Source: Azolla caroliniana
Lineage: Eukaryota; Polypodiophyta
Assembly: GCA_043228905.1 (NCBI GenBank)
Contig: JBHGNT010000015.1
Coordinates: 6,324,001-6,388,000, forward strand
Direction of reading: 5' to 3'
DNA length: 64,000 nucleotides
The position numbers were made by a program, and so were the translations under genes. Under the pieces are notes generated by a model that had not been told where the DNA came from, did not search any database, and was given only the letters and a program-made list of their open reading frames with translations. Below, in pieces: positions 29,114 to 40,787 of this stretch (its first letter is position 1; each line of letters opens with the position of its first letter).

Positions 29114-31362
29114 TGAACACTCAGATGGGAAGCGCTCTTCCTACCCAGAAGCTTGACAGAACGAATTTCGCATCTTGGGAATACAAGATGCATCAATACC
29201 TTGTCGGAGAAGGTTATTGGAGCTACATTGAAGGAGGTCACGAAACTCAACCCAACCCAACACACGCCGACTATCCCTCTTGGGAACAGGCCGCAAGCGG
29301 TGTGTTGTATTGTCTTGCATCATGCATTCATGATCATATGCTTGGCTATATTCGAGATTCAAAAACTTCAAAAGAAGCTTGAGGAAATCTAAAGAAGATT
29401 TTGGCGGCCAACACGGCTGCACGAAAGGTCCAACTTTGACAAGAGCTAAACAACATGCAACAATGGGACATGTCGATCACAACCTATACCTTAAAGATCA
29501 AGGAGCTGTGTGATGCCCTCGGTTCAATTAATGTCGTAATCGACGATGACGAGATGGTGCAAATATGCCTCGGCAGCTTAGCACCCCGATTTGGCTCGAT
29601 TAGATCGGCCATCCTTGCAAGGGCGAACCCTCCATTTTTCGATCTCCAATGAATATTATTGGTTGAGGAAAATCACGCTCGACAAAGGAGCAATGCACCA
29701 GAGGGTCATATGCTCTACTCCCAGTTGGATGACAGAAGACATTTCGGCTGTGGAAATAGAGGTTGATTCAAACAAGGCCGTAATGGTCGGCAAACTCAAT
29801 AGCGTAACCCCCACCAATGGCAAGCGGACATGAACGGTTCCAGATAGTTCGGCAGAAGGGGGAGTCATGACGCTAGATCGAGCAATTGTAACAACTCGAT
29901 CGAATGTGGGTAATGTGGAAAACACTACCACTATGAAGAGGAGTGCCGGCAAAAGGTACAAGACTCGGCTTCAACTAGCTGACAATTCACGAATTACGCA
30001 TCGAATTCCGACTATGACGATCATAGGAAAATGTGTACAAATTACGCCATGAATTCCGACTACGGCGACCATGGCGGAATGTTCGTAATGAGGCATGAAG
30101 CACAGTCAAGGTCAGCACGTGCCTCAACTAGCGCCTCTGTCTCAAGTAACATATGGTTTGTTGACTCAGGAGCATCTAATCACAGGAAGTCTCATGAAGA
30201 TTGGTTTCAAGAATTACGAAAACCCGAACGACCCGGATATGACGAGATAGACGATGACACGACTCATCATCCAATACAACATATCGAGAACGTCCCATTC
30301 AAAAACAACGGCAAACAAACCTATCTTAAGAAAGTACTACATGTCCCTACCATCACGAAAAACCTGGTCTCGGTCGGCCAGATTGTTGAACAAGGAATGC
30401 AGGTATGATTCAACAACGACGAGTGCTTCATCGAAAGGGGCGGACAAGTCATAGCCCACGGTCGATGAGAAGACCGTATGTTTATCCTCGAATCGAACGA
30501 GGTAAAGTCAGCCATGTTCGTAAATGGTCTTCAAGTTGAAACTGACATAAATCTGTGGCACAAGAGAATCGACCATATCAATCTCCAAAAAATCCAGAAC
30601 ATGGAATTGAAAGGAGTCGTAATCGAACTCCCGAATTTTACCGCGAAGGAGATTACGAGCGTATGCGAAGCATGCCAGTTCGGAAAGCAACGCCGACATC
30701 GATTCTTGAAAGAGCAGAATGTGAGCAAAGGGATCCTGGATGTTGTAGATTCAGATGTATGGGGAACGGCCCAAACAAGCACACTCGGCAGATGCCGATA
30801 TTACATCACGTTCATCGACGACTTCTCCAGGCACACCTGGATCTAGCTGATGAGACAGAAGAGTGAAGTGTTCGGACACTTCGAGAGGTTCAAGGTTGAA
30901 GTCAAAAAAACTACGGGTCGGAACATACGCTGCCTTCGATCGGATGGAGGCAAAGAATACTTTTCGGATGAGTTTACGACGTATCTCCTAAAGGAAGGAA
31001 TCCAACGAGAATTCTCATGCCGTCACACACCTCAGCAAAATGACATAGCTGAGCATAAAAACCGACACATAGTAGAAGTCGCTCGGGCTATGATGAATGA
31101 GAAGAACCTAGCAAAGTTGTACTGGGCAGAAGCGGCGAACACGGTTGTATACCTCATGAATAGGTGCACAAACTTGGGAGTACACAATGTATCCCCTCAT
31201 GAGAAGTTCTTTGGAAAGAAGCCGGACTTATCACATGTCTGCATTTTCGGCGCAATCGCTTACATGCATATTCCCGACAATACGTGACAAAAGCTTGACT
31301 TGAAGATAGAGAAATGTATCCTCATAGGATACTCGCTCGAACAGAAGAAGTACAAATGCTAT
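29114..31362 (+). pseudogene. CE gag-protease-integrase remnant
   Basis: Gag starts MNTQMGSALPTQKLDR, followed by SWEYKMHQYLVGEGYW, DHMLGYIRD and DEMVQICLGSLAPRFG (about 29542). A degenerate zinc knuckle is near 29905-29945. Protease has FVDSGASNH (about 30158). Pre-integrase has LWHKRIDHINLQK (about 30555). Integrase has FIDDFSRHTW, SDGGKEYF (about 30940) and HTPQQND. Premature stops include 29380 (TGA in KEA-GN), 29437, 29650, 30406, 30466, 30844 and 31286. A local tandem duplication (NYASNSDYDDH / NYAMNSDYGDH, about 29985-30075) lies before protease. OTA1 interrupts at 31362. Confidence 0.88.
31358..31362. other. Target-site duplication of OTA1, left copy
   Basis: GCTAT here versus GCTAC at 40783-40787; one C/T difference. 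Confidence 0.8.
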
Positions 31363-31802
31363 TGTTACCGATTAGGAACACGGTCTGCGGTTAGTCCTTC
31401 GACCTAGACCTCCAAGTGATTGTGAAACAACGAATGGTGGCATCTATGGGTAATACGTAGGGGAATGTTCCCCGTAACCTAGCAGTGTATAAGGGAGACG
31501 CCTACAACCGACCCCTTATCAGTGGTGACACACTCACGTTCTTGCAATCTCAGGTATTCTAGACACACAGGAGACTAGTCGTAGCTATACACAGATTTTC
31601 AGAGAAGATAGAATTCTATTACGATACGCTTCTTTACATTCCCAAAATTACACGCCCTCTATCAGAGGTTTTCTGGCCTTTATATACATAGGGTCTTTTT
31701 AGCCGTTCACGCTTCCTACGTGAATTGTTACATGCGTTATGATCGTATATTATTTCTTATTCCTACGCTCTTGTCTGTCGGTTACTATTCCGGCAGACAA
31801 CA
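31363..31802 (-). repeat. OTA1 3' LTR (440 bp)
   Basis: The plus strand reads TGTTACCGATTAGG to CAGACAACA. The minus-strand TATA is TATATAAAGG (about 31678-31687). The 5' LTR (40343-40782) has the same length and differs at a few dozen positions at most. No clear polypurine tract borders it on the inside. Confidence 0.92.
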
Positions 31803-31849
31803 CCTGGCACGCCTGTGGGATAGTGCCCTAGCACGTCGGACCCATCCCG

Positions 31850-34585
31850 TTAATCTTCTTCCAAAATGGCCCGAATGTTTGGCTCTGCTACGGTGTCCAC
31901 GTCCGGAGGCGACGTAGGGCCCGTAGGTGCATCGTGGTATGGTTCCCCTGTTTGGTCGGGATGGCTTCTCCTGGTGTCGCTGTCGTCTTGTGTGGGCGGT
32001 CCGGGTACGATGGGCTCTTCTTGAGCTAGTGGGTTGGGCTCAACCGTCGTCGTGCTAGCGGTTGGCCGCGGCTGTGTCTCAATCATCACTTCCTCCGTAG
32101 TGTCGGCCGTCATTGTACACTCCGGAGGGTGGGGTTGCGATTCCGCCTGGTCCGCAACGTTCTCCATGTGGTCCGCCGATAGCGTGGGCTCCTACGGATA
32201 GGTCTCCTCTTTGGCAGCGATTTCGTTGTCTGGTACTATGGGGGACTCCGCTCGTCGTTCCGCGCTATTCACTGTCGTTATAATTTCTGGTGATCTGGCC
32301 TGAGGTTCCTCTTCTTCGACCGTGCCCGGAATAGGCGTCGCGATGGATTCCTCATTTGTTCGTGTGCTGCCGGCTTGTGTGATCTAGTGAAATAGCTCCT
32401 CCTAGCTTTCACCAAAATCATCTAAGAGCTACGCGAGTTCTTCGGAATGTTGGTCCGCTAGCGCACAATAGTCTTGCGCTAGGTCCTCGCGTACGGCCAC
32501 AATGCTCTCCTCATTCAGTTTATAGAAACCTCGGCCATCTTTTCGTCGGTTCTCCCAGTCTGCACGATACGCATGCAATTCCGCTGCTTGGGTTGCCCAC
32601 ACCATCCATCCTTTGTCTAGCACCGTTTTCAATTGCGTTGTGAACCTCTCCCGATTTGTTTGTAGAAGGATATGCACGTTGTCTATGATGGTCTGGCAAT
32701 GGTTGCGTGCGTCCTCCACCGACTTCTTGAGGTTTGCAATTTCTTGCTGACTAATCGCCGCTGCCTCTTCGTACGTAGTCTTGAGGCCTGCCCACAGCTG
32801 GGATTCCTTTGCAGGGTGTTCTTCTAATTTCCCCATTTCATTGTTGAGGTGGATTTCGAGTTGATGCCTTCCTTCCTGTTCGACCACCAGCTGCTCGTCG
32901 AACCATACCTTCTTTTTCTCCAATAAGTTCCGGAGTCCCGCGATTGCAGCCTCCGATTTCTTGCTTCATCCCGTAATTGGGCGTTTTCTTCTTTTGTCCG
33001 GATGTGTTGTGCTACCTCCGCAGCGAGTTTCTCTTCAAGGGTTTTTACTACCTTCCAGCCATTAGCCCGGATCTCCTTTTCCCTATCTGAGGATTGGCAC
33101 AGTTCAGCTCGAAGGCGGTCAATTTCTGATTCCGCTAGTTGCACAACCCTTTTCTCTTTTGAAACGATGGCGGTTTGAGCCTTAATTTCTTCCTTCAAAG
33201 CGTCGATGGCGTGGTTTGGTGGCGGAGTTGCCTATTGCACCGTAGTCCTGTTAGATTCCAACTCCGCGATGCGTTCGTTGGCTTTTTGCAGCTCGGCTTG
33301 GGTCATTTTCACCTTCTTTCCAAACATTCTTATTTTTAATGGCCATCTCCTTGGCGCCCGTGTTGACCTTTGCCAGTTCCCTATGGACTTTGACTAGGGC
33401 CGTGTTTAATGGGGGTAGCTCCATCCCCACTCGGCGTACACCAGCGTTCCTCTATCTGCCGACCCTGGCTAGCCGATCCTCATCGTCACTCTCCGCCGTT
33501 TGTGTTAGGGCGCGCTCGATCATCTGGCGCTCCGCGTGTTCCTTGGCCATTCGTTGTGAGGCCTTTATCTGTTGCGTTGCCAGGAATTCCATGAGCTCAA
33601 AAGAGTTTCCGAACTGTAAGAGGGCGTTAAACTCATGACCCGTGTCCGGGATATCTGGATATACCAAAACCTCGCTTTCTGCTGTCAATATGGCTTTCCC
33701 TCGTTGTGATTGGGTCGTAATGATCAGTCGTGGCTCCCGGATGATTTCGAAGGTAGTATTGGGCTCCGTAGCTGTGGGGCCATTGCCTTCGGTCGTTGTC
33801 TCTGCTGCCGTGGGGACGTCTTTGACCAATCCCCGCCCATCTTTCCTTTCCAATCTCCGTCGTTTCAGTCTAGGGCTATCCAACCGTGTTTTGGTGTCTA
33901 GCTCTGGGGCTGCTTCCGCGGAGCGTGCCGGTTGTTCTTCCTGCGTTGTTCGTGTGTCTGGCTGGGCGGGTTGGGATTCCTCTTCCCACTCTGGGGCAGC
34001 TAACTCCGCTAACCTGCGCTCCGTGGATCAGGGTGGAGGCGTGGGTCGGCTGGGCTGCGGTGCCGGCAGGTCTTGGGGTGGGAATAACACCATAAGGTAC
34101 TGTTGTATGATCGGCTTGAGCTTCTTGCCTCCCTGATACACATGCAGGGCTTCCCTTAATGCCAGCCCGGTTATGATCCCCCAATCGACCGCACACCCTT
34201 CAAAGGTATCAATAATTATACCCGCCTTCTGCTTGGGCATCCCATATGCGTTGACGTGTACGTAGCCGACCTCTAACAGGAACTTGGCAACTTCACGGAA
34301 GAAGGGATCCGGGAGTTGCTTTGTTCTATAGACCTTGGCGGAGGAGGAATATGGACCGAAATATCTCTGCAACGCCTCTATAGGAGGTATTTTGAAATGC
34401 CTTTCACCTAGCGATGACAGGTCCAACTTTTTCCGGATGGATGAGTTGGTGATCGTGTCGATGTTAAGATTTCTGGCGATGTCCATGGCATCCGGGTGTG
34501 GAGGTGCCTCTGCGACCTGGATGTACCCATCTAGGCATTTCTCTATGAGCCATCGGCGTAAGGCAGTAGAGATGAGGATCGGCAT
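31850..34585 (-). pseudogene. OTA1 accessory ORF (~900 codons, coiled-coil protein)
   Basis: It lies in sense between integrase and the 3' LTR, where Athila env-like and Tat accessory ORFs sit. From ATG at 34585 the N-terminal ~185 residues look globular (RRWLIEKCLDGYIQVAEAPP; FFREVAKFLLEVGYVHVNAYG; VDWGIITGLALREALHVYQGG). A Pro-rich stretch and a basic RLKRRRLERK cluster follow. A long coiled coil comes next (heptads in VVQLAESEIDRLRAEL, about 33140-33090, and 32923-32429), then an acidic Pro/Thr-rich tail to 31850. In-frame stops are TGA 34028 and TAG at 33452, 33232, 32429, 32402, 32384 and 32192; frameshifts lie near 33320 and 32925. No signal peptide or membrane segment is seen, so an envelope role is not supported. 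Function unknown. Confidence 0.7.
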
Positions 34586-34844
34586 CGCTAGAGTAGGTTC
34601 GTGGGGAGGAGATTGGTGGTTGCGATGGGCTGGAGCTCTGTGATTAAATGGAGGAGAAGGTGAGGGGGAGGAGCGATGGGAGCGCTGATAGTTAGAAGGT
34701 AGGTTTCTGTTTTGTGCAGAAGATCTTCTATTCCCTTTTTTTGTGGCTTAGGGTTCATTGGGTGGTGAGCCATCGTGGTGCCGTGTGTTCTTGATCTAGG
34801 AGTTTGTGCATGCATTTAGTCCTTTTCCTTTAGTAGTGTCGCTA

Positions 34845-34885
34845 TCTTCTCTTTCTTTTCTTTTCTTTTCTTTTTTTCGTAACGG
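34845..34885 (-). promoter_or_regulatory. Internal polypurine run in OTA1
   Basis: On the minus strand about 40 bases are almost wholly A/G (AAAAAAAGAAAAGAAAAG and similar). They lie between the integrase stop (34933) and the accessory ORF. This could be a second plus-strand primer site or a leader for the accessory ORF; sequence alone does not decide. Confidence 0.4.
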
Positions 34886-34932
34886 TTACATATAGCCTAT
34901 TTTTACATTATGATACAAGTGGGGCCGTCCAC

Positions 34933-36075
34933 TTACGCCACGGGTTCTCTGGCTTTGTCCTGTCCGGCTGTGAATGGGTTAGGTGGCGTAGGGCCCAGGT
35001 AAGGTTTAAGGCGAAACCCATTTACCTTTTGCCGTAATACTTCCCCGGCCAGCGTACCTAGTTGGAACGTGCCTTGTTCCGCTCCAATTATCCAGTACGG
35101 GCTTGTCCAGCAGAATCGTAACTTCCTTGGCATATGGCCCATGCGGGTTTGGAAAACCAGCACCGCTCGACCGACGTCGAAATCCTTTTCCCTTGCGTTC
35201 CGATGTCGATCCACAAACACTTTACGCCGTCGTTGTTCCTGCTCCAACACAACCATGTTGTGTACGCGTTTTTCCCCGAGTTCGAGTAGCTGGTGGAGTC
35301 GTACCTCCTCCGACTTGGCTTCTGATAGTCGGTCCCGTACCTGAATCTGCAAATTGGGTATCTGAAATTCTACCGGCATCACAGCTTCCAGTCCAAATGC
35401 TAGTTGAAACGGTGTTGACTGTATGCTTGTTTTGTATCTGGTTCTGTACGCCCATAACGCACTCTGTAATTTGGTATCCTAGTTCGTTCTATTTTCATTG
35501 ACGATTTTCTTCAAGATGGTCTACAACGTCTTGTTGGTGGATTCCGCTAACCCATTCGCCTGTGGATAATATGGCGTACTCTTCTTGTGGACTACAACAT
35601 AATGATGTGTTAGTTCCCGAACCACCGAATTGAGAAAGTGGCTCCCTGGTCACTGATGAGCTCAATCGGACAGCTGAACCAGCACCCGATGTGCTCGTAA
35701 AGGAATCTCGCTGTGACGACCGTCGTATTTTCTCGTAGTGCCTTTGCTTCTACCCACTTGGTGCAATAATCCGTGGCTACCAATATGTATTTATTGCCCG
35801 TACGGGTTGCCGCCGGTGTGAAGGGGCCCACAAAATCCAATCCCCACTTTTGGAAGGGGTCTAACGGTAATACGGGCTGGTGTGGCATCCTTGTGCCCTC
35901 CGTGGGCTGGCCCATCCGTTGACACAAATCACACTTTCTACAATACTCGGATGCGTCCTTCTGCATTTTCGGCCACCATAGGCCTGCCTGCCATATTTTC
36001 CAGGCTATAACATCGCCCGCGTAGTGGCCGCCTTCCGTGCCACAATGCGCCTCCTGTAAAACTGCTTCTTTCTCA
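34933..36075 (-). pseudogene. OTA1 integrase
   Basis: On the minus strand the zinc finger has HCGTEGGHYAGD (about 36045) and CRKCDLC (about 35940). The core has WGLDFVGPF (first Asp, about 35860), ISDQGATF (second Asp, about 35640) and YYPQANGLAE (Glu, about 35570). The C-terminal part has ALWAYRTRYKTS and FQLAFGLEAVMPVE-like text (35455-35375) and ends at 34933. A frameshift near 35612 and stops at about 35545 and 35480 break it. Confidence 0.85.
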
Positions 36076-36155
36076 TCCTGACGTACCCCACATCGCCAAA
36101 TGCCGTCACTTCCTTTGTGATATAAAATTCCTTCTACGAGGCAAAAGTTACGGTT

Positions 36156-38308
36156 TCAGACGGCTAGTTGTTTCTTTTCGTCCTTGCGTAATTGTGGTGG
36201 AGGCAGTCCCGTAGTCAAAAAGTATGTCATTTCCATAAGCCACCGGTCCAGAAAGGTCGATTCTGTTCTTTCTGCCAGTGCTACTACCCGCAGGATGTCG
36301 ACATCCGGGAAATTGTCGTCGTCCTTCTGTACTGTTTCTCCATTATCAAGTCTGCTCAAAAAATCTGCCACTGCGTGTTGCGTCCCCGGTCGGTGCTGAA
36401 TTACAAAATCGAATTCTTGAAGCAACAGCATCCATCGCGCCAATTTCCCCATCAAGGCTTGTTTCTCCACCAAACATAGCAGCGCTGAATGATCCACGTG
36501 GAACGTGAAATTCCTCCCCAGTAAATAATGCCGGAATTTATTGATGCTATAGATCATCCCTAGCACCTCCCGCTCCGTTGTGGAATAGTTACGCTCTGTT
36601 GTTGATAATTTGCAATTAGCGTAGTACACTGGCTGGTACCAGTTTGGTTTGGGGAGTTGCATTAGCGCACTCCCTATTGCTATGTCTGAGGCGTCGACGA
36701 ACACGTGGAATGGCTTCGCCCAAACTGGTGATTGTATGACGGGGGCCTATGTGAGCATTATCTTAAGTGCCTCATAGGCCTTGTCCTCCATTGCGGTCCA
36801 TTGGAAGGAGTCTGATGTACGGCAGCATGTAATGGCATGGCGAAGTTCGCCAAATATCGTATCATCCGACTATGCCACCATATTTGTCCTAAAAACCGGC
36901 TGAGTGATTTCGCGTTTGTCGGAGTTTTGGCTTGCATAATCGCAGAGATTTTGTTCGGATCGACTGCTATTCCCTCCTTGCTGACTATATGGCCTAGGAG
37001 AGTCCTTCTGGTCACGCCGAAGGCGCATTTCGCGGGATTCAGGCTTAAGCGTGCGGTGCGGCAACGTTCCAAGCATAGTTGCAGATGCGTAAAATGGTCT
37101 ATTGTTCTCCCATATACTACAAAGTCGTCTAAAAAAACTTGCATGAACACCAGAATATATTCACCAAAGATCTCTATAATTGTCCGTTGAAATGTTGTCG
37201 GCGCGGTCTTTAGCCTAAACATCATGACGATTGCCACATAGACTCCCCAGTCCGTGACAAATGTCGTTTTCTCTTGGTCATCGGGATGCATGCGTACCTG
37301 GTTATACCCATTGAAGCCATCTAAAAAACTGTACATCTCATGTCCTGCGACGACGTCCAGTATGCTATCGGTGAATGGTAAAGGGAATGCGTCTGTAATG
37401 GTTACGGCGTTTAATTTTCGGTAATCCACGCATACCCGTATTTTGCCGTTTTTCTTTGGAACGACTAATATCGGACTTAACCATGTGGCTTGTTTAACTG
37501 GCCATATGAACCCCGCCTTCAGGAGTTTGTCAATTTCTTCTTTTACGCAGGTCGCGTAGTTCGGGTTCATGCGGTAGCGGTGCTACTGGACGGGTTTTGC
37601 GTCGGTTGCTAAATTGATCTTATGTTGATAGAACTTGGGATCTAACCCCTTCATGTCCTCGTGAGCCCAAGCGAACACATCTTTATATTTCTTGAGTAGT
37701 GCGATCATCGTGTTTCTCTGGTCTGGCCTTAATTCCTTTGTGATGGAGAGGAACCGGGGTTCTGACTCCGTACCCACATTCACTTCTTCCAGGGCAGAGG
37801 CGGTGACTCGTCGTGAAATTTCCATTTCCCTTTCGAATGCCGCCCGTGCTCTACTGAGTTCCACTATGGACTCTAGGTTTGGTTCGTAAGCCTCGTCGTG
37901 GAGAATAGAGGTCGTGGCATATTCTGCTGTCGTTGCGATGACGTCGATTTCGAACAACGGAATGATCCGAGGGTGCTCATCTAGGTATGCCTCTAATTCT
38001 GCATCCTCCACCCCATCCAACATATTTATATCTTTTGCGTATAATGGTGTTATACCCTTGGGTTGTGGTATGCTTCCTTCCGTAGGTACGCCAACCTTAG
38101 TGCGTCTGTGCCGGAAATTGATACACTTGTGTTGCCAACGCTGCTTGATATTTGCTGCCCGAAGCCATGGTCTGCCCAGAAGCACTAGGTACGTCCCTAG
38201 GGCGTCCAAGGCGAGGATGACCGCCGAGATGTCGAAGCGATGTCCGCCCACGATAATGCCTATCTTGCGAATTAACCCCAATGGTCGTACTGAGCGGGTA
38301 TTTGCCAT
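36156..38308 (-). pseudogene. OTA1 RT and RNase H
   Basis: A linker with VILALDALGTYLVLLGRPWL (about 38210) leads to RT. The fingers have FIWPVKQATWLSPILVVPKKNGK (about 37500) and VCVDYRKLNAVT. The catalytic box is FLDDFVVYG (about 37125). RNase H has FVDASDIAIGSALMQ (about 36700), NYSTTEREVLGMIY and ADFLSRLD (about 36355). A TAG at 37583 replaces a Gln before RT, and the frame shifts near 36760. A protease-to-RT spacer with acidic runs spans 37600-38150. Confidence 0.88.
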
Positions 38309-38350
38309 TCGGAGCCAGAATGGGCAAGGCTCCCATTCTGAAATGCCTAA

Positions 38351-38542
38351 CTACTCGCAGGTTTTCACGCTAATTATATTAACGCCTGAACCGCCATCAA
38401 TTACGCATCCAAGAATTTCATGTCCGTGTAATATCAATGTAATAGCCGGGTTGTGGTGATCCACTACAGGCGGTCCGTCGCTAACGTCTATAAGTTTTGT
38501 AGCGACACTTACCCCGGGTATGCCCACCACCCGTTCTTCCAT
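38351..38542 (-). pseudogene. OTA1 aspartic protease
   Basis: GCVIDGGSGVNIIS (about 38413-38372) is the D-G-G-S form of the retroviral-type protease active site typical of OTA elements. A downstream frame change near 38345 separates it from the RT linker. Confidence 0.8.
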
Positions 38543-38566
38543 GGTCTGGCGGAAGTGTGGGACTAG

Positions 38567-40287
38567 CTACAACAGCTTCTCCATGGTTAACGTTATCTCG
38601 CAGCCCGCTAATGCCTGCCAAATGGGGTCCGGGACCGGTCCTTCGTCCTCCGCTCGCTCCCTCGTATTCGCGGACTCCTTCCGCATGCGCTCTGTATTGG
38701 TCGTGTTTTCTTTTTCCACCCATGCCTGGGCTTGTCGTCGTATCTCATCTTCCGTGGCCCAATCAATCGTTTTTGTTTGCTGGCGTGTCGTGACTTGCTG
38801 CACTTCCGCCGTAATCGTATTGACGGCGAGCCCTTTGCCCTTGCGTGATGGGCATTGCGTGGCATAATGTCCAGGCTGCTAACAAACAATACAATGGATG
38901 CTTGATTCGCCCTTCTCAGCTCCTGGTGGTGTGTGTCGATCCCCTGGTGCGACTTGCTCCTCACGGTCCGGTCTCGTTTGTCGGAACGCACACGGTGGTT
39001 GCTATTGGTCCCGGCGTGGTTCATGGTGTCGCTCATCTCCCGAGCTTTCGTCGTATCATCGGTGGTCTCGATATTGCCGCGGCTTCCCACGTTAACCATT
39101 GAAGCCGCCACGTTTGTTTGCCGGTCGGTGATTCTCATAGCATCGGCCCCCTTTAGCATAACTCGAAGGTCCACGGTAATCCTCATCCTCTGGTTCGTCT
39201 TCCTCGGAATCGTTGTGATTCTGGCGATTTCGGTGGTTCCGGTCATCACGTGGGTTGTGATCCACATACCGTGTTCGGTCTTCTTGCCTCCTTTGTTCAG
39301 TATGGCATGGGGGAAGTTGTGTGTCCATGCTGCATACTGTGGGAGCGGCTCTGTTCAACATGTTGTATTCACATTGGTCAACTATGTGAGCCTTCGAGTG
39401 GCAGATTGGGCAGTGGATTTGCATGTTGCACTCCACTGCGGAATGCCCCGAGTTCAAGCAAATTGTGCACTGGATTGCTTGGCGAAACTGGCGTTCCTCG
39501 TCTTGGGGTAACGCTTGTCGTAAGGAGGACATAGAAAACCTTTCCTCCTCCTCGTCCAACTCGAGTTGTAACGCTCGTTCAATGATCATATCTGCCGTTT
39601 CCCCTTTCACGCTATTGTTGTTGAGCGTTGTCCGTATGGGTCGGCGTAATGCTCCCAGAAATGTCTCTCGAGCCTCGTCCTCCGCAGGGCTCCGTTCTGG
39701 TTTCCGCCATAAATTTTGGAAACGTAAGCTGAAGTCTGTGATCATCTCGGTCGGCAATTGCTTAATCGTATAGAACTGTCCGAGGATTTCGCGTTGTGGA
39801 ACCCTCCGATGGAAGAACCATAAGAAAGCGGATTGCAGCTGATTGAAGGTCGTGATTGCTGGCAAATCCATCTGTGAATGCCAAAATGCCGCTCGCCCAT
39901 CCAATGTTAACCCGAACTCCGTCATTTTCGACTGTGTGCTACCGTCTCCGAAAGGCTCTGCGCCATGTGGTTCGCATTCCAGACATTGAGGAACATGCGA
40001 ATATGGATTACGGTGTTGGTTTCACCGTTAAAGCGGGGATAGGCAAAGGCCATGTTGGGGGCTACGACGGGTCGGGAAAGACCACAGTGTTGCTGTGGTG
40101 AGCGTGCTCCCTGCGTATCGTCGAGGTATTTGGAGAGCGCCGAATCACCTTTGTAATCACAAAAGGTAGTACTAAGGTCGCTGAGGCGAGGCTTTTGCCG
40201 TGCACGTTCCTCTGCCTGGCGTGTGACGGACCTTGTGATTGGCCGGTCTTGTTGTGTTGGTTCTCTGGGGCGTCTGTGGCTAAACAT
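38567..40287 (-). pseudogene. OTA1 gag with three zinc knuckles
   Basis: ATG at 40287 follows the LTR and primer region by 55 bases. A basic N-terminus leads to the capsid-type domain (FAYPRFNGE; TEFGLTLDGRAAFWHSQ; FLWFFHRRVPQ, about 39925-39780). Three CCHC motifs follow: CTICLNSGHSAVEC (about 39470), CPICHSKAHIVDQC (about 39400) and CIVC-QPGHYATQC (about 38905-38865, where a TAG replaces the residue after the second Cys). A frameshift near 39925 and stops from 39092 onward break it. The tail to 38567 is Arg/Glu-rich. Confidence 0.82.
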
Positions 40288-40317
40288 CCATTCGTCGTTG
40301 TTCGTCTGTGAGAAGAC

Positions 40318-40342
40318 ACAGAATCACCAAGCGTGCCAAAAG
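40318..40342 (-). other. OTA1 primer-binding region
   Basis: After the 5' LTR the minus strand reads CTTTTGGCACGCTTGGTG. TGGCACGC-type sites are common after plant gypsy LTRs. The donor tRNA is not assigned. Confidence 0.55.
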
Positions 40343-40782
40343 TGTTACCGATTAGGAACACGGTCTGCGGTCAGTCCTTCGACCTAGACCCCCAAGTGAT
40401 TGTGAAACAACGAATGGTGGCGTCTATGGGTAATACGTAGGGGAATGTTCCCCGTAACCTAGCAGCGTACAAGGGAGACAGCTACAACCAACCCCTTATC
40501 AGTGGTGACACAGTTACGTTCTTGCACTCTTAGGTATTCCAGACACACAGTAGACTAGCCGTAGCTATACACAGATTTTTAGAGAAGATAGAATTCTATT
40601 ACGATACGCTTCTTTACATTCCCAAAATTACATGCCCTCTATTAGAGGTTTTTTGCCCTTTATATACGCAGGGTCTTTTTAGCCATTCACACTTCCTGCG
40701 TGAACCGTTACATGCATTATGATCTTATATTATTTCTTTTTCCTATGCTCTTGTCCATCAGTTACTATTCCGGTAGACAACA
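40343..40782 (-). repeat. OTA1 5' LTR (440 bp)
   Basis: Same termini and length as 31363-31802. Minus-strand TATATAAAGG (about 40656-40665) serves as TATA. The target copy GCTAC follows at 40783-40787. Confidence 0.92.
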
Positions 40783-40787
40783 GCTAC

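Larger units (their letters stand above)
31363..40782 (-). mobile_element. OTA1: Athila/Tat-type Ty3/gypsy element with accessory 3' ORF (9.42 kb)
   Basis: Two 440-bp LTRs flank, in minus-strand order, gag with three zinc knuckles, protease, RT, RNase H, integrase and then a further sense ORF of about 900 codons before the 3' LTR. The DGGSGVN protease, lack of chromodomain and accessory 3' ORF fit the plant OTA (Athila/Tat) branch. All frames carry stops and frameshifts. It is inserted in CE with GCTAY copies. Confidence 0.9.

Noticed and set aside
31803-31830. CTGGCACGCCTGTGGG after the left OTA1 LTR as a plus-strand primer site
   Set aside because: All coding and the TATA box of OTA1 run on the minus strand, so this is the 3' side; the likeness to a primer site seems fortuitous.
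31850-34585. OTA1 accessory ORF as an envelope protein
   Set aside because: No signal peptide, membrane span or cleavage-like site; the middle is coiled coil and the tail is acidic.
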